Positions 8,696 to 17,665 of a stretch of 58,276 bases of DNA are shown here, piece by piece. Both the position numbers and the translations under genes were made by a program. Position 1 is the stretch's first letter, and every line of letters begins with the position of its first letter. The stretch comes from Thiohalocapsa sp964524185 (GTDB lineage: Bacteria > Pseudomonadota > Gammaproteobacteria > Chromatiales > Chromatiaceae), in contig CAZGCI010000013.1 in NCBI GenBank assembly GCA_964524185.1, positions 1 through 58,276 on the forward strand, read 5' to 3'. The notes under the pieces were generated by a model that was not told the DNA's origin, ran no database searches, and saw only the letters and a program-made list of their open reading frames with translations.

Positions 8696-10297
8696 TCATT
8701 CGTTGCGCGGCAAGACCTGCGCCACGTCGCCTGGCCGGCCTGCGTCCCGAAGCCTCGCGTCTACGCTCACGGTGCCCGCCCCCGGCAGCTTGCTCACCTG
8801 CACGTGCTGGACGAGATGCTGAATGGACGGCTCCATCACATCCACAAGGGGCTTGGGCCAGATGCCGATGGCGAGTGTTGCCGCGGCGAGCACGCCCAGA
8901 TTGAGCGTTTCGCGACCATTGAGGTCTTTGAGGGCCGCCACTTGGTCGTTGCCGACGGGCCCAAACACCACTCGCTTGACCATCCAGAGTGTGAATGCTG
9001 CCGCCAGTATCAGCGTCGTCGCGGCCAACAGGGCGTACCAGAAATCTGCCCGGAAGGTCGCAAGGATCACCATAAATTCCCCGACGAACCCCGAGGTGCC
9101 CGGCAGGCCGGCGTTGGCCATCGCAAAGAACACCACGAAGGCGCCGAACCACGGCATGCTGTTGATGACGCCCCCATAATCCGCGATGCGGCGGGTATGC
9201 ATGCGGTCGTAGAGCACGCCGACGCACAGGAACAAGGCGCCGGAGATGAAGCCGTGGGAGATCATCTGCACCATCCCGCCAGACATACCCATGGCTGCCC
9301 CCTCCGCCGAGCCGGTATGGCGCACGATACTGAAGACAACGAAGAAACCCAGTGTGACGAAGCCCATGTGCGCAATGGACGAGTAGGCGATAAGCTTCTT
9401 CATGTCATCCTGCACCAGGGCGACAAAGCCGATGTACACCACGGCGATCAAAGACAACATAATGATGAGCCAGTCCAGCGATGCACTGGCGTCTGGTGTA
9501 ATCGGCAGGCTAAACCGAAGGAAGCCGTAGCCGCCAATCTTGAGCATGATGGCGGCCAAAATCACCGACCCCCCGGTGGGCGCCTCCACGTGTGCGTCGG
9601 GGAGCCAGGTGTGGACCGGGAACATCGGCACCTTGACCGCGAAGGCGATGAGGAACGCGAAGAAGATCAACACCTGAGCGGTAATGCCGAGCTGAAGACC
9701 GTGGAAGTCTGGAATGCTGAAGCTTTCGGCCTGGAAGAACATGTAAATCAGCGCCACCAGCATGAAGACGGAGCCGAAGAACGTGTAAAGGAAGAATTTG
9801 ATGGTCGCGTAGACCCGGTTCGGCCCACCCCAAACCCCGATGATGATGAACATCGGGATCAACATGGCTTCCCAGAAAAAATAGAACAGAATGGCATCCA
9901 GCGCAGAAAACACGCCCACCATGATGCCTTCCATGATCAAGAAGGCGCCCATGTAAGACGCTGGACGATAGGTGATGACTTCCCAGCCGGCGATGATGAC
10001 GAATATCGTGACGAACGTCGTCAATAGGATCAACGGCATGGAGATCCCGTCCACGCCTAAGTAGTACTGGACGTTGATGCCGGGAATCCAATCCGCCCGC
10101 TCTACGAACTGCATGGCCGCGGTGCCGGGCTCAAACAACAGCCACAATGGTAGGCTCGCGGCGAATGTGCCTACCGCGATGGCGAGTGCAATGCGCTTGG
10201 TCTGCTCAGCTTTGTGGTCGCCGTTGGCGATGACCGCGAAGCCGCCGATGATGGGTAGCCAAATGACGAGTGTCAGCCAGGGGAATTGGGGCAGCAT
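8696..10297 (-). CDS. nuoM: NADH-quinone oxidoreductase subunit M
   Basis: Antiporter-like proton-pumping subunit of complex I, 533 residues with about 14 predicted membrane helices. It begins MLPQFPWLTLVIWLPIIGGF. Family segments include WEAMLIPMFIIIGVWGG, with the conserved Glu of the antiporter helix, and KVPMFPVHTWLPDAHVEAPT, with the Lys and His of the half-channels. It lies between nuoL (25 bases upstream) and nuoN (13 bases downstream) on the same strand, so it is co-transcribed. Length and composition are normal for the family and nothing unusual was seen. Confidence 0.97.
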   Translation of the reverse strand: MLPQFPWLTLVIWLPIIGGFAVIANGDHKAEQTKRIALAIAVGTFAASLPLWLLFEPGTAAMQFVERADWIPGINVQYYLGVDGISMPLILLTTFVTIFVIIAGWEVITYRPASYMGAFLIMEGIMVGVFSALDAILFYFFWEAMLIPMFIIIGVWGGPNRVYATIKFFLYTFFGSVFMLVALIYMFFQAESFSIPDFHGLQLGITAQVLIFFAFLIAFAVKVPMFPVHTWLPDAHVEAPTGGSVILAAIMLKIGGYGFLRFSLPITPDASASLDWLIIMLSLIAVVYIGFVALVQDDMKKLIAYSSIAHMGFVTLGFFVVFSIVRHTGSAEGAAMGMSGGMVQMISHGFISGALFLCVGVLYDRMHTRRIADYGGVINSMPWFGAFVVFFAMANAGLPGTSGFVGEFMVILATFRADFWYALLAATTLILAAAFTLWMVKRVVFGPVGNDQVAALKDLNGRETLNLGVLAAATLAIGIWPKPLVDVMEPSIQHLVQHVQVSKLPGAGTVSVDARLRDAGRPGDVAQVLPRNE

Positions 10298-10322
10298 CCG
10301 TTGACTCCTTGGCGGGTAATGA

Positions 10323-12317
10323 TCAGAGGGCGACGAATAGCGTCAGCAACGTCACAAGGCCGATGATCATCGCAATGGCGTAATGGTATAGGAACCCGGT
10401 CTGCAGATGGCGCATGACCCCTGCAATATAACCCACCATTCGCGCCGAACCGTTGACCACCGCGCCGTCGATGAGCATGCGATCGCCAACCTTCCATAGG
10501 ATTCCGCCGATGCCGCGTCCACCGCTGGCAAAGACCTTCTGATTAAACTCATCGAAGCCATACTTGTCCTGCAAGACCCGCGTGAACCAGCCGCCCCTGG
10601 CTTGCAGTTCCGCATCGATATTCGGGTTGCGCTTGTGCAGCACGAGCCAAACGCCGGTCGCCAGCCCCAGTCCAGCCATAGAAAGCAAGAAGGGCAGCCC
10701 GAGCATGCCGTGCAGGATGAAGGCAAACCGCCCATGCCACTGCTCTGCCAAGTGGTGCAGGGAGTCGTGCTCAGGCTTCACGTAGATCGCCTCGCCCAAC
10801 CAGTTATTAACCAGCAGCGGCTCGATGGTCAGCCAACCAATGGCGATGGATGGAACTGCCAGGGCAATCAGCGGCACCGTCACCACCCAGGGCGTCTCAT
10901 GCAGGTGGGCGCGGGTGTGCGAGTCCATGCGCAGCTCGCCGTGAAACACCAGATAGTACATGCGGAAGCTGTAGAGCGCGGTGACAAACGCGCCGATGGT
11001 GAGCAGCACCCAAGCGATCGTCGCACCGAAGACGTGCGAGTCGCCGACCGCCTCGATGATGGCATCTTTGGAGAAGAAGCCCGAGAAGCCAGGAAACGCG
11101 ATGAGCGCCAGTGACCCGATGAGCGCGGTGATCCAGGTTATGGGCATGTACTTGCGCAGCCCGCCCATGTTGCGAATGTCCTGGTCATGATGCATCGCAA
11201 TGATCACCGAGCCCGCGGCCAAAAACAGCAGCGCCTTGAAGAAGGCATGGGTCATGAGATGGAAAATACCCGCGGCATAGGCCGAGGCACCCAGCGCGGC
11301 GGTCATGTAACCCAATTGCGACAGCGTCGAGTACGCGACCACGCGCTTGATGTCATTTTGTACGAGGCCGATTAGGCCCATAAAGAAGGCGGTGACGGCG
11401 CCAACCAAGAGCACGAAGGACAGTGCAGTGGTGGATAGCTCGAACAGCGGCGACATGCGTGCCACCATGAAGATGCCCGCGGTCACCATCGTGGCGGCGT
11501 GAATCAGTGCGGAGATCGGGGTCGGGCCTTCCATGGAGTCGGGCAGCCAGACATGCAGCGGCACCTGGGCCGACTTACCCATGGCACCGATGAAGAGCAG
11601 GATGCAAATGAGCGTCATCAGGGACATGCCACCGAACACCGGCGCCTCAGCGTCGGCCAGGTCAGGCGCCTTCGCAAAGACCTCGGCGTAATCCATGGAG
11701 CCGAAGTACATACCGATGGCGGCGATCCCCAGGATGAAGCCGAAGTCGCCCACCCGGTTGACCAAGAAGGCCTTGAGGTTTGCAAAGATTGCGGACTCCC
11801 GCACCGACCAGAAACCGATGAGCAGGTAAGACACCAAGCCTACCGCCTCCCAGCCGAAGAACAACTGCATGAAGTTGTTCGACATCACTAACATCAGCAT
11901 GGAGAAGGTGAACAGCGAAATGTACGCAAAGAAGCGCTGATAGCTGTTACGTCCGGTGAGGGCGCCCTCTGGCCAATTATGATCGTCGTCCGACATATAG
12001 CCGATGGTGTAGACGTGGACCATCAGCGACACGAAGGTCACCGTGGCCATCATCAACGCCGTCAACCGGTCCACCAGGAAGCCGATCTCGAAGTGCATGC
12101 CGTCCGACACCAGCCAGGTATAGACGGTGCCATTGAAGGCAGGCTCATTCCCCCAAGCGAAACGCGCGAGCACCCAAAGCGACAAAGCGGTGGAGACACC
12201 GATACCCGTAATGGTGACGCGGTGCGACCAGACCCGACAGATGCGCCCACCAATGAAGCCGGCGACGATGGCGCCCACCAGCGGCGCCAACACGATGACG
12301 AGATAGATGTTCTGCAT
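10323..12317 (-). CDS. nuoL: NADH-quinone oxidoreductase subunit L
   Basis: The distal antiporter-like subunit of complex I, 664 residues. It has the usual membrane core plus the long lateral helix and final helix at the C-terminus that clamp NuoM and NuoN. Recognisable segments are FFGWEAVGLVSYLLIGFW, GAMGKSAQVPLHVWLPDSME and GPTPISALIHAATMVTAG. The start ATG at 12317 follows nuoK by 5 bases. Its length is slightly above the E. coli protein, with no sign of truncation. Confidence 0.97.
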   Translation of the reverse strand: MQNIYLVIVLAPLVGAIVAGFIGGRICRVWSHRVTITGIGVSTALSLWVLARFAWGNEPAFNGTVYTWLVSDGMHFEIGFLVDRLTALMMATVTFVSLMVHVYTIGYMSDDDHNWPEGALTGRNSYQRFFAYISLFTFSMLMLVMSNNFMQLFFGWEAVGLVSYLLIGFWSVRESAIFANLKAFLVNRVGDFGFILGIAAIGMYFGSMDYAEVFAKAPDLADAEAPVFGGMSLMTLICILLFIGAMGKSAQVPLHVWLPDSMEGPTPISALIHAATMVTAGIFMVARMSPLFELSTTALSFVLLVGAVTAFFMGLIGLVQNDIKRVVAYSTLSQLGYMTAALGASAYAAGIFHLMTHAFFKALLFLAAGSVIIAMHHDQDIRNMGGLRKYMPITWITALIGSLALIAFPGFSGFFSKDAIIEAVGDSHVFGATIAWVLLTIGAFVTALYSFRMYYLVFHGELRMDSHTRAHLHETPWVVTVPLIALAVPSIAIGWLTIEPLLVNNWLGEAIYVKPEHDSLHHLAEQWHGRFAFILHGMLGLPFLLSMAGLGLATGVWLVLHKRNPNIDAELQARGGWFTRVLQDKYGFDEFNQKVFASGGRGIGGILWKVGDRMLIDGAVVNGSARMVGYIAGVMRHLQTGFLYHYAIAMIIGLVTLLTLFVAL

Positions 12318-12322
12318 CGCCG

Positions 12323-12628
12323 TCAGCCCTTCAGCAGGTCGAGGTCATCGACGTTGATGGTGCCGCGGGCGCGAAAGAGCACCACCAGGATGGCAAGACC
12401 GATGGCCGCTTCAGCGGCCGCGACGGTCAGGATGAAGAAGACGAAGATCTGCCCAGCGCCGTCCTGGAGAAAATGCGAGAAGGCCACGAAGTTCATGTTC
12501 ACCGCGAGCAGCATCAACTCGATGCACATCAGTAGCACGATCACATTCTTGCGGTTCAGGAAGATCCCAGCCACTGAGATGGAGAAGAGCACGGCGCCGA
12601 GCAGCAGAAAATCCGAGAGGGCAATCAT
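12323..12628 (-). CDS. nuoK: NADH-quinone oxidoreductase subunit K
   Basis: Small membrane subunit of complex I (101 residues, three helices), homologous to MrpC and ND4L. The second helix carries CIELMLLAVNMNFVAF with the conserved membrane Glu that links the proton path between subunits, and a second acidic residue sits in the third helix (AEAAIGLAILVVLF). The start codon overlaps the stop of nuoJ by four bases (ATGA), which indicates translational coupling. Confidence 0.97.
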   Translation of the reverse strand: MIALSDFLLLGAVLFSISVAGIFLNRKNVIVLLMCIELMLLAVNMNFVAFSHFLQDGAGQIFVFFILTVAAAEAAIGLAILVVLFRARGTINVDDLDLLKG

Positions 12629-13287
12629 GGCGCCATCTCCTTGTCCTCCTCGTTCTGATTGGAATCCGCCATCACCGGGCGCGGCGTCTGCTCCGCGCGC
12701 ATGGAAACCACGCGGATACGATCCGGGCCCTTACGCACCTTCACCTGCTGCGCCGGATCCAGATACTTGGTATTCGGGCGCCGGCGCAGCGTGAGCCGGA
12801 TGGCCGCGACAATGGCCACCAGCAGGATCACCGCTGCGATCTCAAACTGGTACACGTAGACGGTGTACAGCTCCAGCCCGAGCTCCGAAGTATTGCTGTA
12901 ATCCGCGGGGCGGCCCGGCGGTTTATTGAACAGATCCAGCCCGAAGTTCGACGGGCCCAGCACGAGAAATAGGTTGAACACCATGACCGCAGCGATGATG
13001 AGTCCAAGCGGTAGGTGCCTGATGAACTGCGCGCGCATCGCCGCGACGTCGATATCCAGCATCATCACGACAAACAGAAACAGCACCATGACGGCACCGA
13101 CATAGACCAGCACCAGGACGATGCCTAAGAACTCCGCCTCGATGAGCAGCCAGAGTGCGGCGCTCCCCACGAAGGCCAGCACCAGATACAGCACCGCGTG
13201 CACCGGGTTGCGCCGCGTCACCACCATCCCCGCTGCGAATACGGTTATGGTCGCGAACACGTAGAACAGAAACTTCTCGAATCCCAT
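12625..13287 (-). CDS. nuoJ: NADH-quinone oxidoreductase subunit J
   Basis: Membrane subunit of complex I (ND6 homologue), 220 residues with five helices at the N-terminus, including the pi-bulge helix region VYVGAVMVLFLFVVMMLDID. The frame is open further upstream, but the ATG at 13287 gives the family start MGFEKFLFYVFATITVFAAG. The C-terminal 50 residues after the last helix are a polar, charged tail. Unlike its neighbours it is separated from the preceding gene (nuoI) by 201 bases. Confidence 0.95.
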   Translation of the reverse strand: MGFEKFLFYVFATITVFAAGMVVTRRNPVHAVLYLVLAFVGSAALWLLIEAEFLGIVLVLVYVGAVMVLFLFVVMMLDIDVAAMRAQFIRHLPLGLIIAAVMVFNLFLVLGPSNFGLDLFNKPPGRPADYSNTSELGLELYTVYVYQFEIAAVILLVAIVAAIRLTLRRRPNTKYLDPAQQVKVRKGPDRIRVVSMRAEQTPRPVMADSNQNEEDKEMAP

Positions 13288-13488
13288 GGGATATCCGCTG
13301 CTGGGCCGGGGCGATCGTCGCTGATCGCCACCAGACGGAGATGACGCTCGGTTCGGCGTTGCGCAGCGGCGATACGGCCGCGCGTGCCGCGCTATGGTCG
13401 TTGGTACCGCGCGGCGCGCGGCAGCCAACCGGCACACGCAACCATCACGGTCGCGTGCCGCCTCAGGGCAATGATTACAGGCGCCCGG
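13288..13488 (-). other. 201-base gap inside the nuo operon with a hairpin before nuoJ
   Basis: All other neighbours in this operon overlap or lie within about 65 bases, so this gap stands out. It shows no coding potential that I trust. A perfect inverted repeat at 13310-13329 (7-bp arms GGCGATC/GATCGCC around a 6-base loop) lies about 23 bases upstream of the nuoJ start. It has no T tract, so an mRNA processing or stability hairpin is more likely than a terminator. Confidence 0.45.
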
Positions 13489-14157
13489 TCAACGGTAGGG
13501 CGCATCGGCGGCGCGTGCCGCGGCGATCTGAGCCTCGTAATTATCCCCCACGGCGAGAAGCTTTTCCTTAGTCATGATGTTGTCGCCGCGATTCTCGAAG
13601 TGATACTCGTAGATGCCCGTCTCGACGATCGAATCCACCGGGCAGGACTCCTCACAGAAGCCGCAGTAGATACATTTGAATAGGTCGATGTCGTAGCGCG
13701 TCGTCCGCCGCGAGCCATCCGCACGCGGCTCTGCCTCGATGGTGATGGCGAGCGCCGGGCAAACGGCCTCGCAGAGCTTGCAGGCGATGCAGCGTTCTTC
13801 CCCGTTGGGATAACGGCGCAACGCGTGCAGGCCGCGGAACCGGGGGGAGATGGGCGCCTTCTCTTCCGGATACTGCACCGTGAACTTGCGCTGAAACAAA
13901 TAGCGTCCCGTCAATGCCATACCGCGAAACAGCTCCGTCAGCAAGAGACTGTCGACATACTTGCGTGCGGCCCCGAGCATGTTGCCAAACATCGGGTACT
14001 GGCTGGCAAAGTCGACCTGCCGTGCGGCGCGCATGGACTCCAGTGGTTTTCCGGCGAGTCTGTCCGGCAGGATGCGGCACAGCAGCTCGGGCAGCCCGCC
14101 CGGCTCGGCCGTGCGCCCCGCGTCGTCTCGTTGCGTCACAGTCGATTCCTCACTCAT
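13489..14157 (-). CDS. nuoI: NADH-quinone oxidoreductase subunit I, with N-terminal extension
   Basis: Peripheral-arm subunit of complex I carrying clusters N6a and N6b. The two 4Fe-4S motifs are CIACKLCEAVCP and CIYCGFCEESCPVD, in the usual arrangement, within GLHALRRYPNGEERCIACK. The start at 14157 overlaps the nuoH stop (ATGA), the same coupling seen elsewhere in the operon, and gives 222 residues. NuoI is usually about 160-165. The extra 55-60 N-terminal residues are polar and precede the amphipathic helix LLLTELFRGMALTGRYLF. Internal ATGs at 14034, 13992 and 13980 would give a standard length but lack clear ribosome-binding sites. Identity is certain, the start is not. Confidence 0.93.
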   Translation of the reverse strand: MSEESTVTQRDDAGRTAEPGGLPELLCRILPDRLAGKPLESMRAARQVDFASQYPMFGNMLGAARKYVDSLLLTELFRGMALTGRYLFQRKFTVQYPEEKAPISPRFRGLHALRRYPNGEERCIACKLCEAVCPALAITIEAEPRADGSRRTTRYDIDLFKCIYCGFCEESCPVDSIVETGIYEYHFENRGDNIMTKEKLLAVGDNYEAQIAAARAADAPYR

Positions 14158-15191
14158 CAGCGCCACCAGGGCGGCAAGCCCACCAGCACCGCCAGTGCCA
14201 CCACCAGAATCCAGACGATGGTAATCGGGATGAACACCTTCCAACCAAGTCGCATGATTTGGTCGTACCGATAGCGCGGGAAGGTGGCCCGCAGCCAGAG
14301 GAAGACGAACATGAAGAAGAAGGTCTTCAGCAGCAGCCAGATCATGCCCGGCACCCAGGCCGTGGCCTCATCCAGCACCGGAAGGTTCTGGAAGGGCGAG
14401 AGCCAACCGCCGAAGAACATCAGCGTCGTCAACATGGCGATCAACACCATGTTGGCGTATTCCGCCAAGAAGAAGATTGCGAAGGCCATGCCGGAATATT
14501 CGACATGGAATCCGGCAACGATCTCGGACTCGCCTTCCGCAACGTCGAACGGGGCGCGGTTGGTCTCGGCAACGCCCGAGATGTAGTAAACGCCGAACAG
14601 TGGCAGTAGCGGCAGCCAGAACCAGGTGAGAAAACTGCCCGACTGGGCCTCGACGATGGCGCTCAGGTTGAGACTGCCGGCGGCGACGAGCACTCCCACG
14701 AGCGCGAAGCCCATGGCGATCTCATAGGCCACGATTTGGGCGGCCGCACGCATGGCACCGAGCAGCGCATACTTGGAATTGGACGCCCAGCCCGCGATGA
14801 TGACACCGTAGACGCCGAGCGAGGTGAGCGCTAGGACGTAGAGTAAGCCGGCGTTGATATCCGCCAGCACCAAGCCCGCGTCGAAGGGAACAACGGCCCA
14901 GGCGGCCAGCGCCGGTGCGATCGAGATCAACGGCGCCAACAGAAACAGGCCCTTATTGGCCTTGGTTGGGACGATCACCTCTTTCACCAACAGCTTCAAC
15001 GCGTCTGCGATGGGCTGCAGCAGACCGCGCCAGCCGACCCGGTTCGGGCCGACACGCACCTGGATGTAGCCGATGACCTTGCGCTCGGCATACGTGTAAT
15101 ACGCGACCACGCCCAGCAGGGGCAGCACGATGGCGAGTGTTGCGATGATGCTCTGCAACGGCAACGGCAGCGCAGTCCATAAAGCCGTCAT
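14157..15191 (-). CDS. nuoH: NADH-quinone oxidoreductase subunit H
   Basis: Membrane subunit of complex I (ND1 homologue) that forms the quinone chamber with NuoB and NuoD. The 344-residue protein has eight predicted helices. Signatures are YAERKVIGYIQVRVGPNRVG near the N-terminus and the acidic loop ETNRAPFDVAEGESEIVAGF, which interacts with the peripheral arm. The start overlaps the nuoG stop by four bases, and its own stop overlaps nuoI. Length is normal. Confidence 0.97.
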   Translation of the reverse strand: MTALWTALPLPLQSIIATLAIVLPLLGVVAYYTYAERKVIGYIQVRVGPNRVGWRGLLQPIADALKLLVKEVIVPTKANKGLFLLAPLISIAPALAAWAVVPFDAGLVLADINAGLLYVLALTSLGVYGVIIAGWASNSKYALLGAMRAAAQIVAYEIAMGFALVGVLVAAGSLNLSAIVEAQSGSFLTWFWLPLLPLFGVYYISGVAETNRAPFDVAEGESEIVAGFHVEYSGMAFAIFFLAEYANMVLIAMLTTLMFFGGWLSPFQNLPVLDEATAWVPGMIWLLLKTFFFMFVFLWLRATFPRYRYDQIMRLGWKVFIPITIVWILVVALAVLVGLPPWWR

Positions 15192-17614
15192 GTCCGCGGC
15201 CCCTCCGAGGCGTCTGCACCGGCAAGGTCTGAAGCATCGGCCTTGGCAACCGTCAATGGACCGACGCTGACGCCCAGTGCACCGCTGCCGACCACAGCAG
15301 CCGGGAGCCGCGCCGCACCGTTTGCCATCCGCTCATCGATGACCACGGGCACCACAGCGTTGGCCACACCCTGACTCACGCGGGCCACATCGCCCGCAGC
15401 GAGGCCCAGGCGTGCGGCGTCATCGGGGTGGAGGTGCAGCGCGAGGGTCTCAGCGAGCGGAGTGCGCTGCAAGGCGGGTGCGGCCCGCACGGTTTGGTCA
15501 ACGGCGTAGATGGGCACATTGCCCACGCGCATCAGGCCATCGGCCGCCGGTGGCGCCTGCTTGACGGCGTACTCGCCGCGGCGGGCGTTGTCCAGCTCCA
15601 GATTGGCACAGCGTGCCGCTAGCTCATCGTGCACCTGCTTGCCGCTGCTGTAATCGAAGCCATCCAACTCCAATAGATTGCCCAGCACGCGTAGCACCTT
15701 CCAGCCGGGACGCGCATCCCCGGCCGGCGCCACCGCACCCTGGAACCGCTGCCAACGGCCCTCCGCGTTGATGAATGTGCCAGAGGTCTCAGCGAACGCG
15801 GCAATGGGCAGCAGGAGATTGCAGGTGGCATCGAGGTCCGGCGTGCGGAAGGCCGCACAGCCGATGACGTGCTCCGCCCCGCTCAATACCGCCCGGGCCC
15901 GAGACGGGTCCACGAGGTCTAGCTCCGGCGACAGACCCCAGAGGACGTAGGTCTGCCGCGGCTCGGTGAGCATGGCGAGCGCATCCAACCCCGGGTTATC
16001 CAAGGGCCGTGCGCCCGGTCCAAGGTGCGGCACAGCACCAGCGAGGGCAGCCCCGACGCTGTTGGCCGCCGGCGGCAGGAAACCGATGCGACAGCCAGCC
16101 GCGTCAGCAATGCCATAGGCCAGCGCCTTCAGCAGCGTGTAGTCGGCATCGGCCTCGGCCAACGCGCCCAAGAGTAGGAGGCCGCAACCCTGCTCGCCGG
16201 CGGCTTTCAGTGCCTCCGCAACATGGGTCTCCGGCGCCGCCGCGGCGGCGTCTGCAATCAGCTCCGCCGCCGCGCCATCGGCACGTACAGACAGCGCGCG
16301 GGCGATGCCAGCGAGCCGGCGCGTCAGCGCGCCGGGCGCTGCGACCAATTGGCGAGCCGGATGGGTCAGCTCGATGGCGTAGGGGTTGAGGAAGGCCACT
16401 GCGGCGTCGTTCAGTGCCGCCTTGCGGATGCGGTGCGCGAGCAGCGGTTGCTCCTGGCGGAGATCGCTGCCCACGACCAACACGGCGTGTTGCCGCTCCA
16501 GCTCGGCAATGGGCAGCCCAAGCCAGGGCACCGCCGGATCAGTGCGGTCACCACGGAAGTCTTGCCGGCGCAGCCGCGAATCGATGTGTCGGCCACCCAG
16601 GCCGCGCACCACGCGCTGTGCGAGGTAGGCCTCTTCGAGGGTGGCGCTGGGTGCCATGAGCCAACCGATTTGGTCCGGGTCCGAACCGCGCAGGGCCTCC
16701 GCCGCAAGATGGAGCGCCGGCTGCCACTCGATGGGCTCCCAAACCCCGTCATCGCGCTTGCGCAGTGGCTCGGTCAGGCGGGTGTCGCCGTTCAGCGCCT
16801 CATAGCTGAACCGATCCCGGTCAGAGATCCAGGTCTCGTTGACGGGCTCGTTGTCGCGCGGATGGACGCGCATCACGCGTCCGTCGCGGATGTGTAGTTG
16901 CAGGTTCGAGCCAACGGCATCATGCGCCGCGATGCCTTCTTCGGACGTCAGCTCCCAAGCCCGCGCCGTGAACCGATAGGGCTTGGAGGTGAGCGCCCCC
17001 ACCGGACAGAGGTCGATGACGTTCCCCGAGAGCTCGTGCGTCACGGCGTGCTCGGCGAAGGTTCCAATGCGCATGTCTTCACCGCGACCGGTGGCGCCGA
17101 GCTCGCGGATACCCGCGATCTCCGCCCCAAAGCGCACGCAGCGGGTGCAGTGGATGCAGCGGGTCATGTCCGTCGCGATGAGAGGCCCCAAGTCCTCGTC
17201 CTTGACAACGCGCTTGCGCTCGGAGAATCGCGAGACGTCCTCCCCATAGCCCATGGAGACGTCCTGCAGCTCGCATTCGCCGCCCTGGTCGCAAATGGGG
17301 CAGTCCAGCGGATGGTTGATGAGCAGGAACTCCATGGTCCCGCGCTGGGCGTCGAGCGCCTTGGGCGAGCGCGTCAGCACCTTCATGCCCTCGCTGACGC
17401 CGGTGGCACAGGCGGGCACCGGCTTCGGAAAAGGCCGCCCACCCGCTTCGGCCTCCACGAGGCACATGCGGCAGTTGGCCGCAATGGAAAGCTTCTCGTG
17501 ATAACAGAAGCGCGGGATCGGGATGCCCGCGCGATCTGCCACCGCGATGATCATCTCACCGGCAACTGCCGTGCAGGATCGGCCGTCGATCTCGATGGTG
17601 ATCTGTTCCGCCAT
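15188..17614 (-). CDS. nuoG: NADH-quinone oxidoreductase subunit G
   Basis: Largest peripheral subunit of complex I, 808 residues. The N-terminal ferredoxin-like domain carries the 2Fe-2S site (CYHEKLSIAANCRMC with a downstream Cys). It is followed by the His-containing 4Fe-4S region (HPLDCPICDQGGECELQD) and a second 4Fe-4S domain (TRCIHCTRCVRFGAEI, then DLCPVGALTSKPYRF). The C-terminal two thirds is a molybdopterin oxidoreductase-like fold without the cofactor. It lies 51 bases after nuoF, and its stop overlaps nuoH. Confidence 0.97.
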   Translation of the reverse strand: MAEQITIEIDGRSCTAVAGEMIIAVADRAGIPIPRFCYHEKLSIAANCRMCLVEAEAGGRPFPKPVPACATGVSEGMKVLTRSPKALDAQRGTMEFLLINHPLDCPICDQGGECELQDVSMGYGEDVSRFSERKRVVKDEDLGPLIATDMTRCIHCTRCVRFGAEIAGIRELGATGRGEDMRIGTFAEHAVTHELSGNVIDLCPVGALTSKPYRFTARAWELTSEEGIAAHDAVGSNLQLHIRDGRVMRVHPRDNEPVNETWISDRDRFSYEALNGDTRLTEPLRKRDDGVWEPIEWQPALHLAAEALRGSDPDQIGWLMAPSATLEEAYLAQRVVRGLGGRHIDSRLRRQDFRGDRTDPAVPWLGLPIAELERQHAVLVVGSDLRQEQPLLAHRIRKAALNDAAVAFLNPYAIELTHPARQLVAAPGALTRRLAGIARALSVRADGAAAELIADAAAAAPETHVAEALKAAGEQGCGLLLLGALAEADADYTLLKALAYGIADAAGCRIGFLPPAANSVGAALAGAVPHLGPGARPLDNPGLDALAMLTEPRQTYVLWGLSPELDLVDPSRARAVLSGAEHVIGCAAFRTPDLDATCNLLLPIAAFAETSGTFINAEGRWQRFQGAVAPAGDARPGWKVLRVLGNLLELDGFDYSSGKQVHDELAARCANLELDNARRGEYAVKQAPPAADGLMRVGNVPIYAVDQTVRAAPALQRTPLAETLALHLHPDDAARLGLAAGDVARVSQGVANAVVPVVIDERMANGAARLPAAVVGSGALGVSVGPLTVAKADASDLAGADASEGPRT

Positions 17615-17665
17615 AGTGCTCTGCTTCCGCTCCCGTACCCGTTGGGGCCGATTCTCGTGCGTCTG

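Noticed and set aside
8576..10027. Long open frame on the plus strand across nuoM (483 codons)
   Set aside because: It is antisense to nuoM. Its composition is full of His, Asp and Gln in the way expected of the reverse of a GC-rich membrane-protein gene, and it has no recognisable domain.
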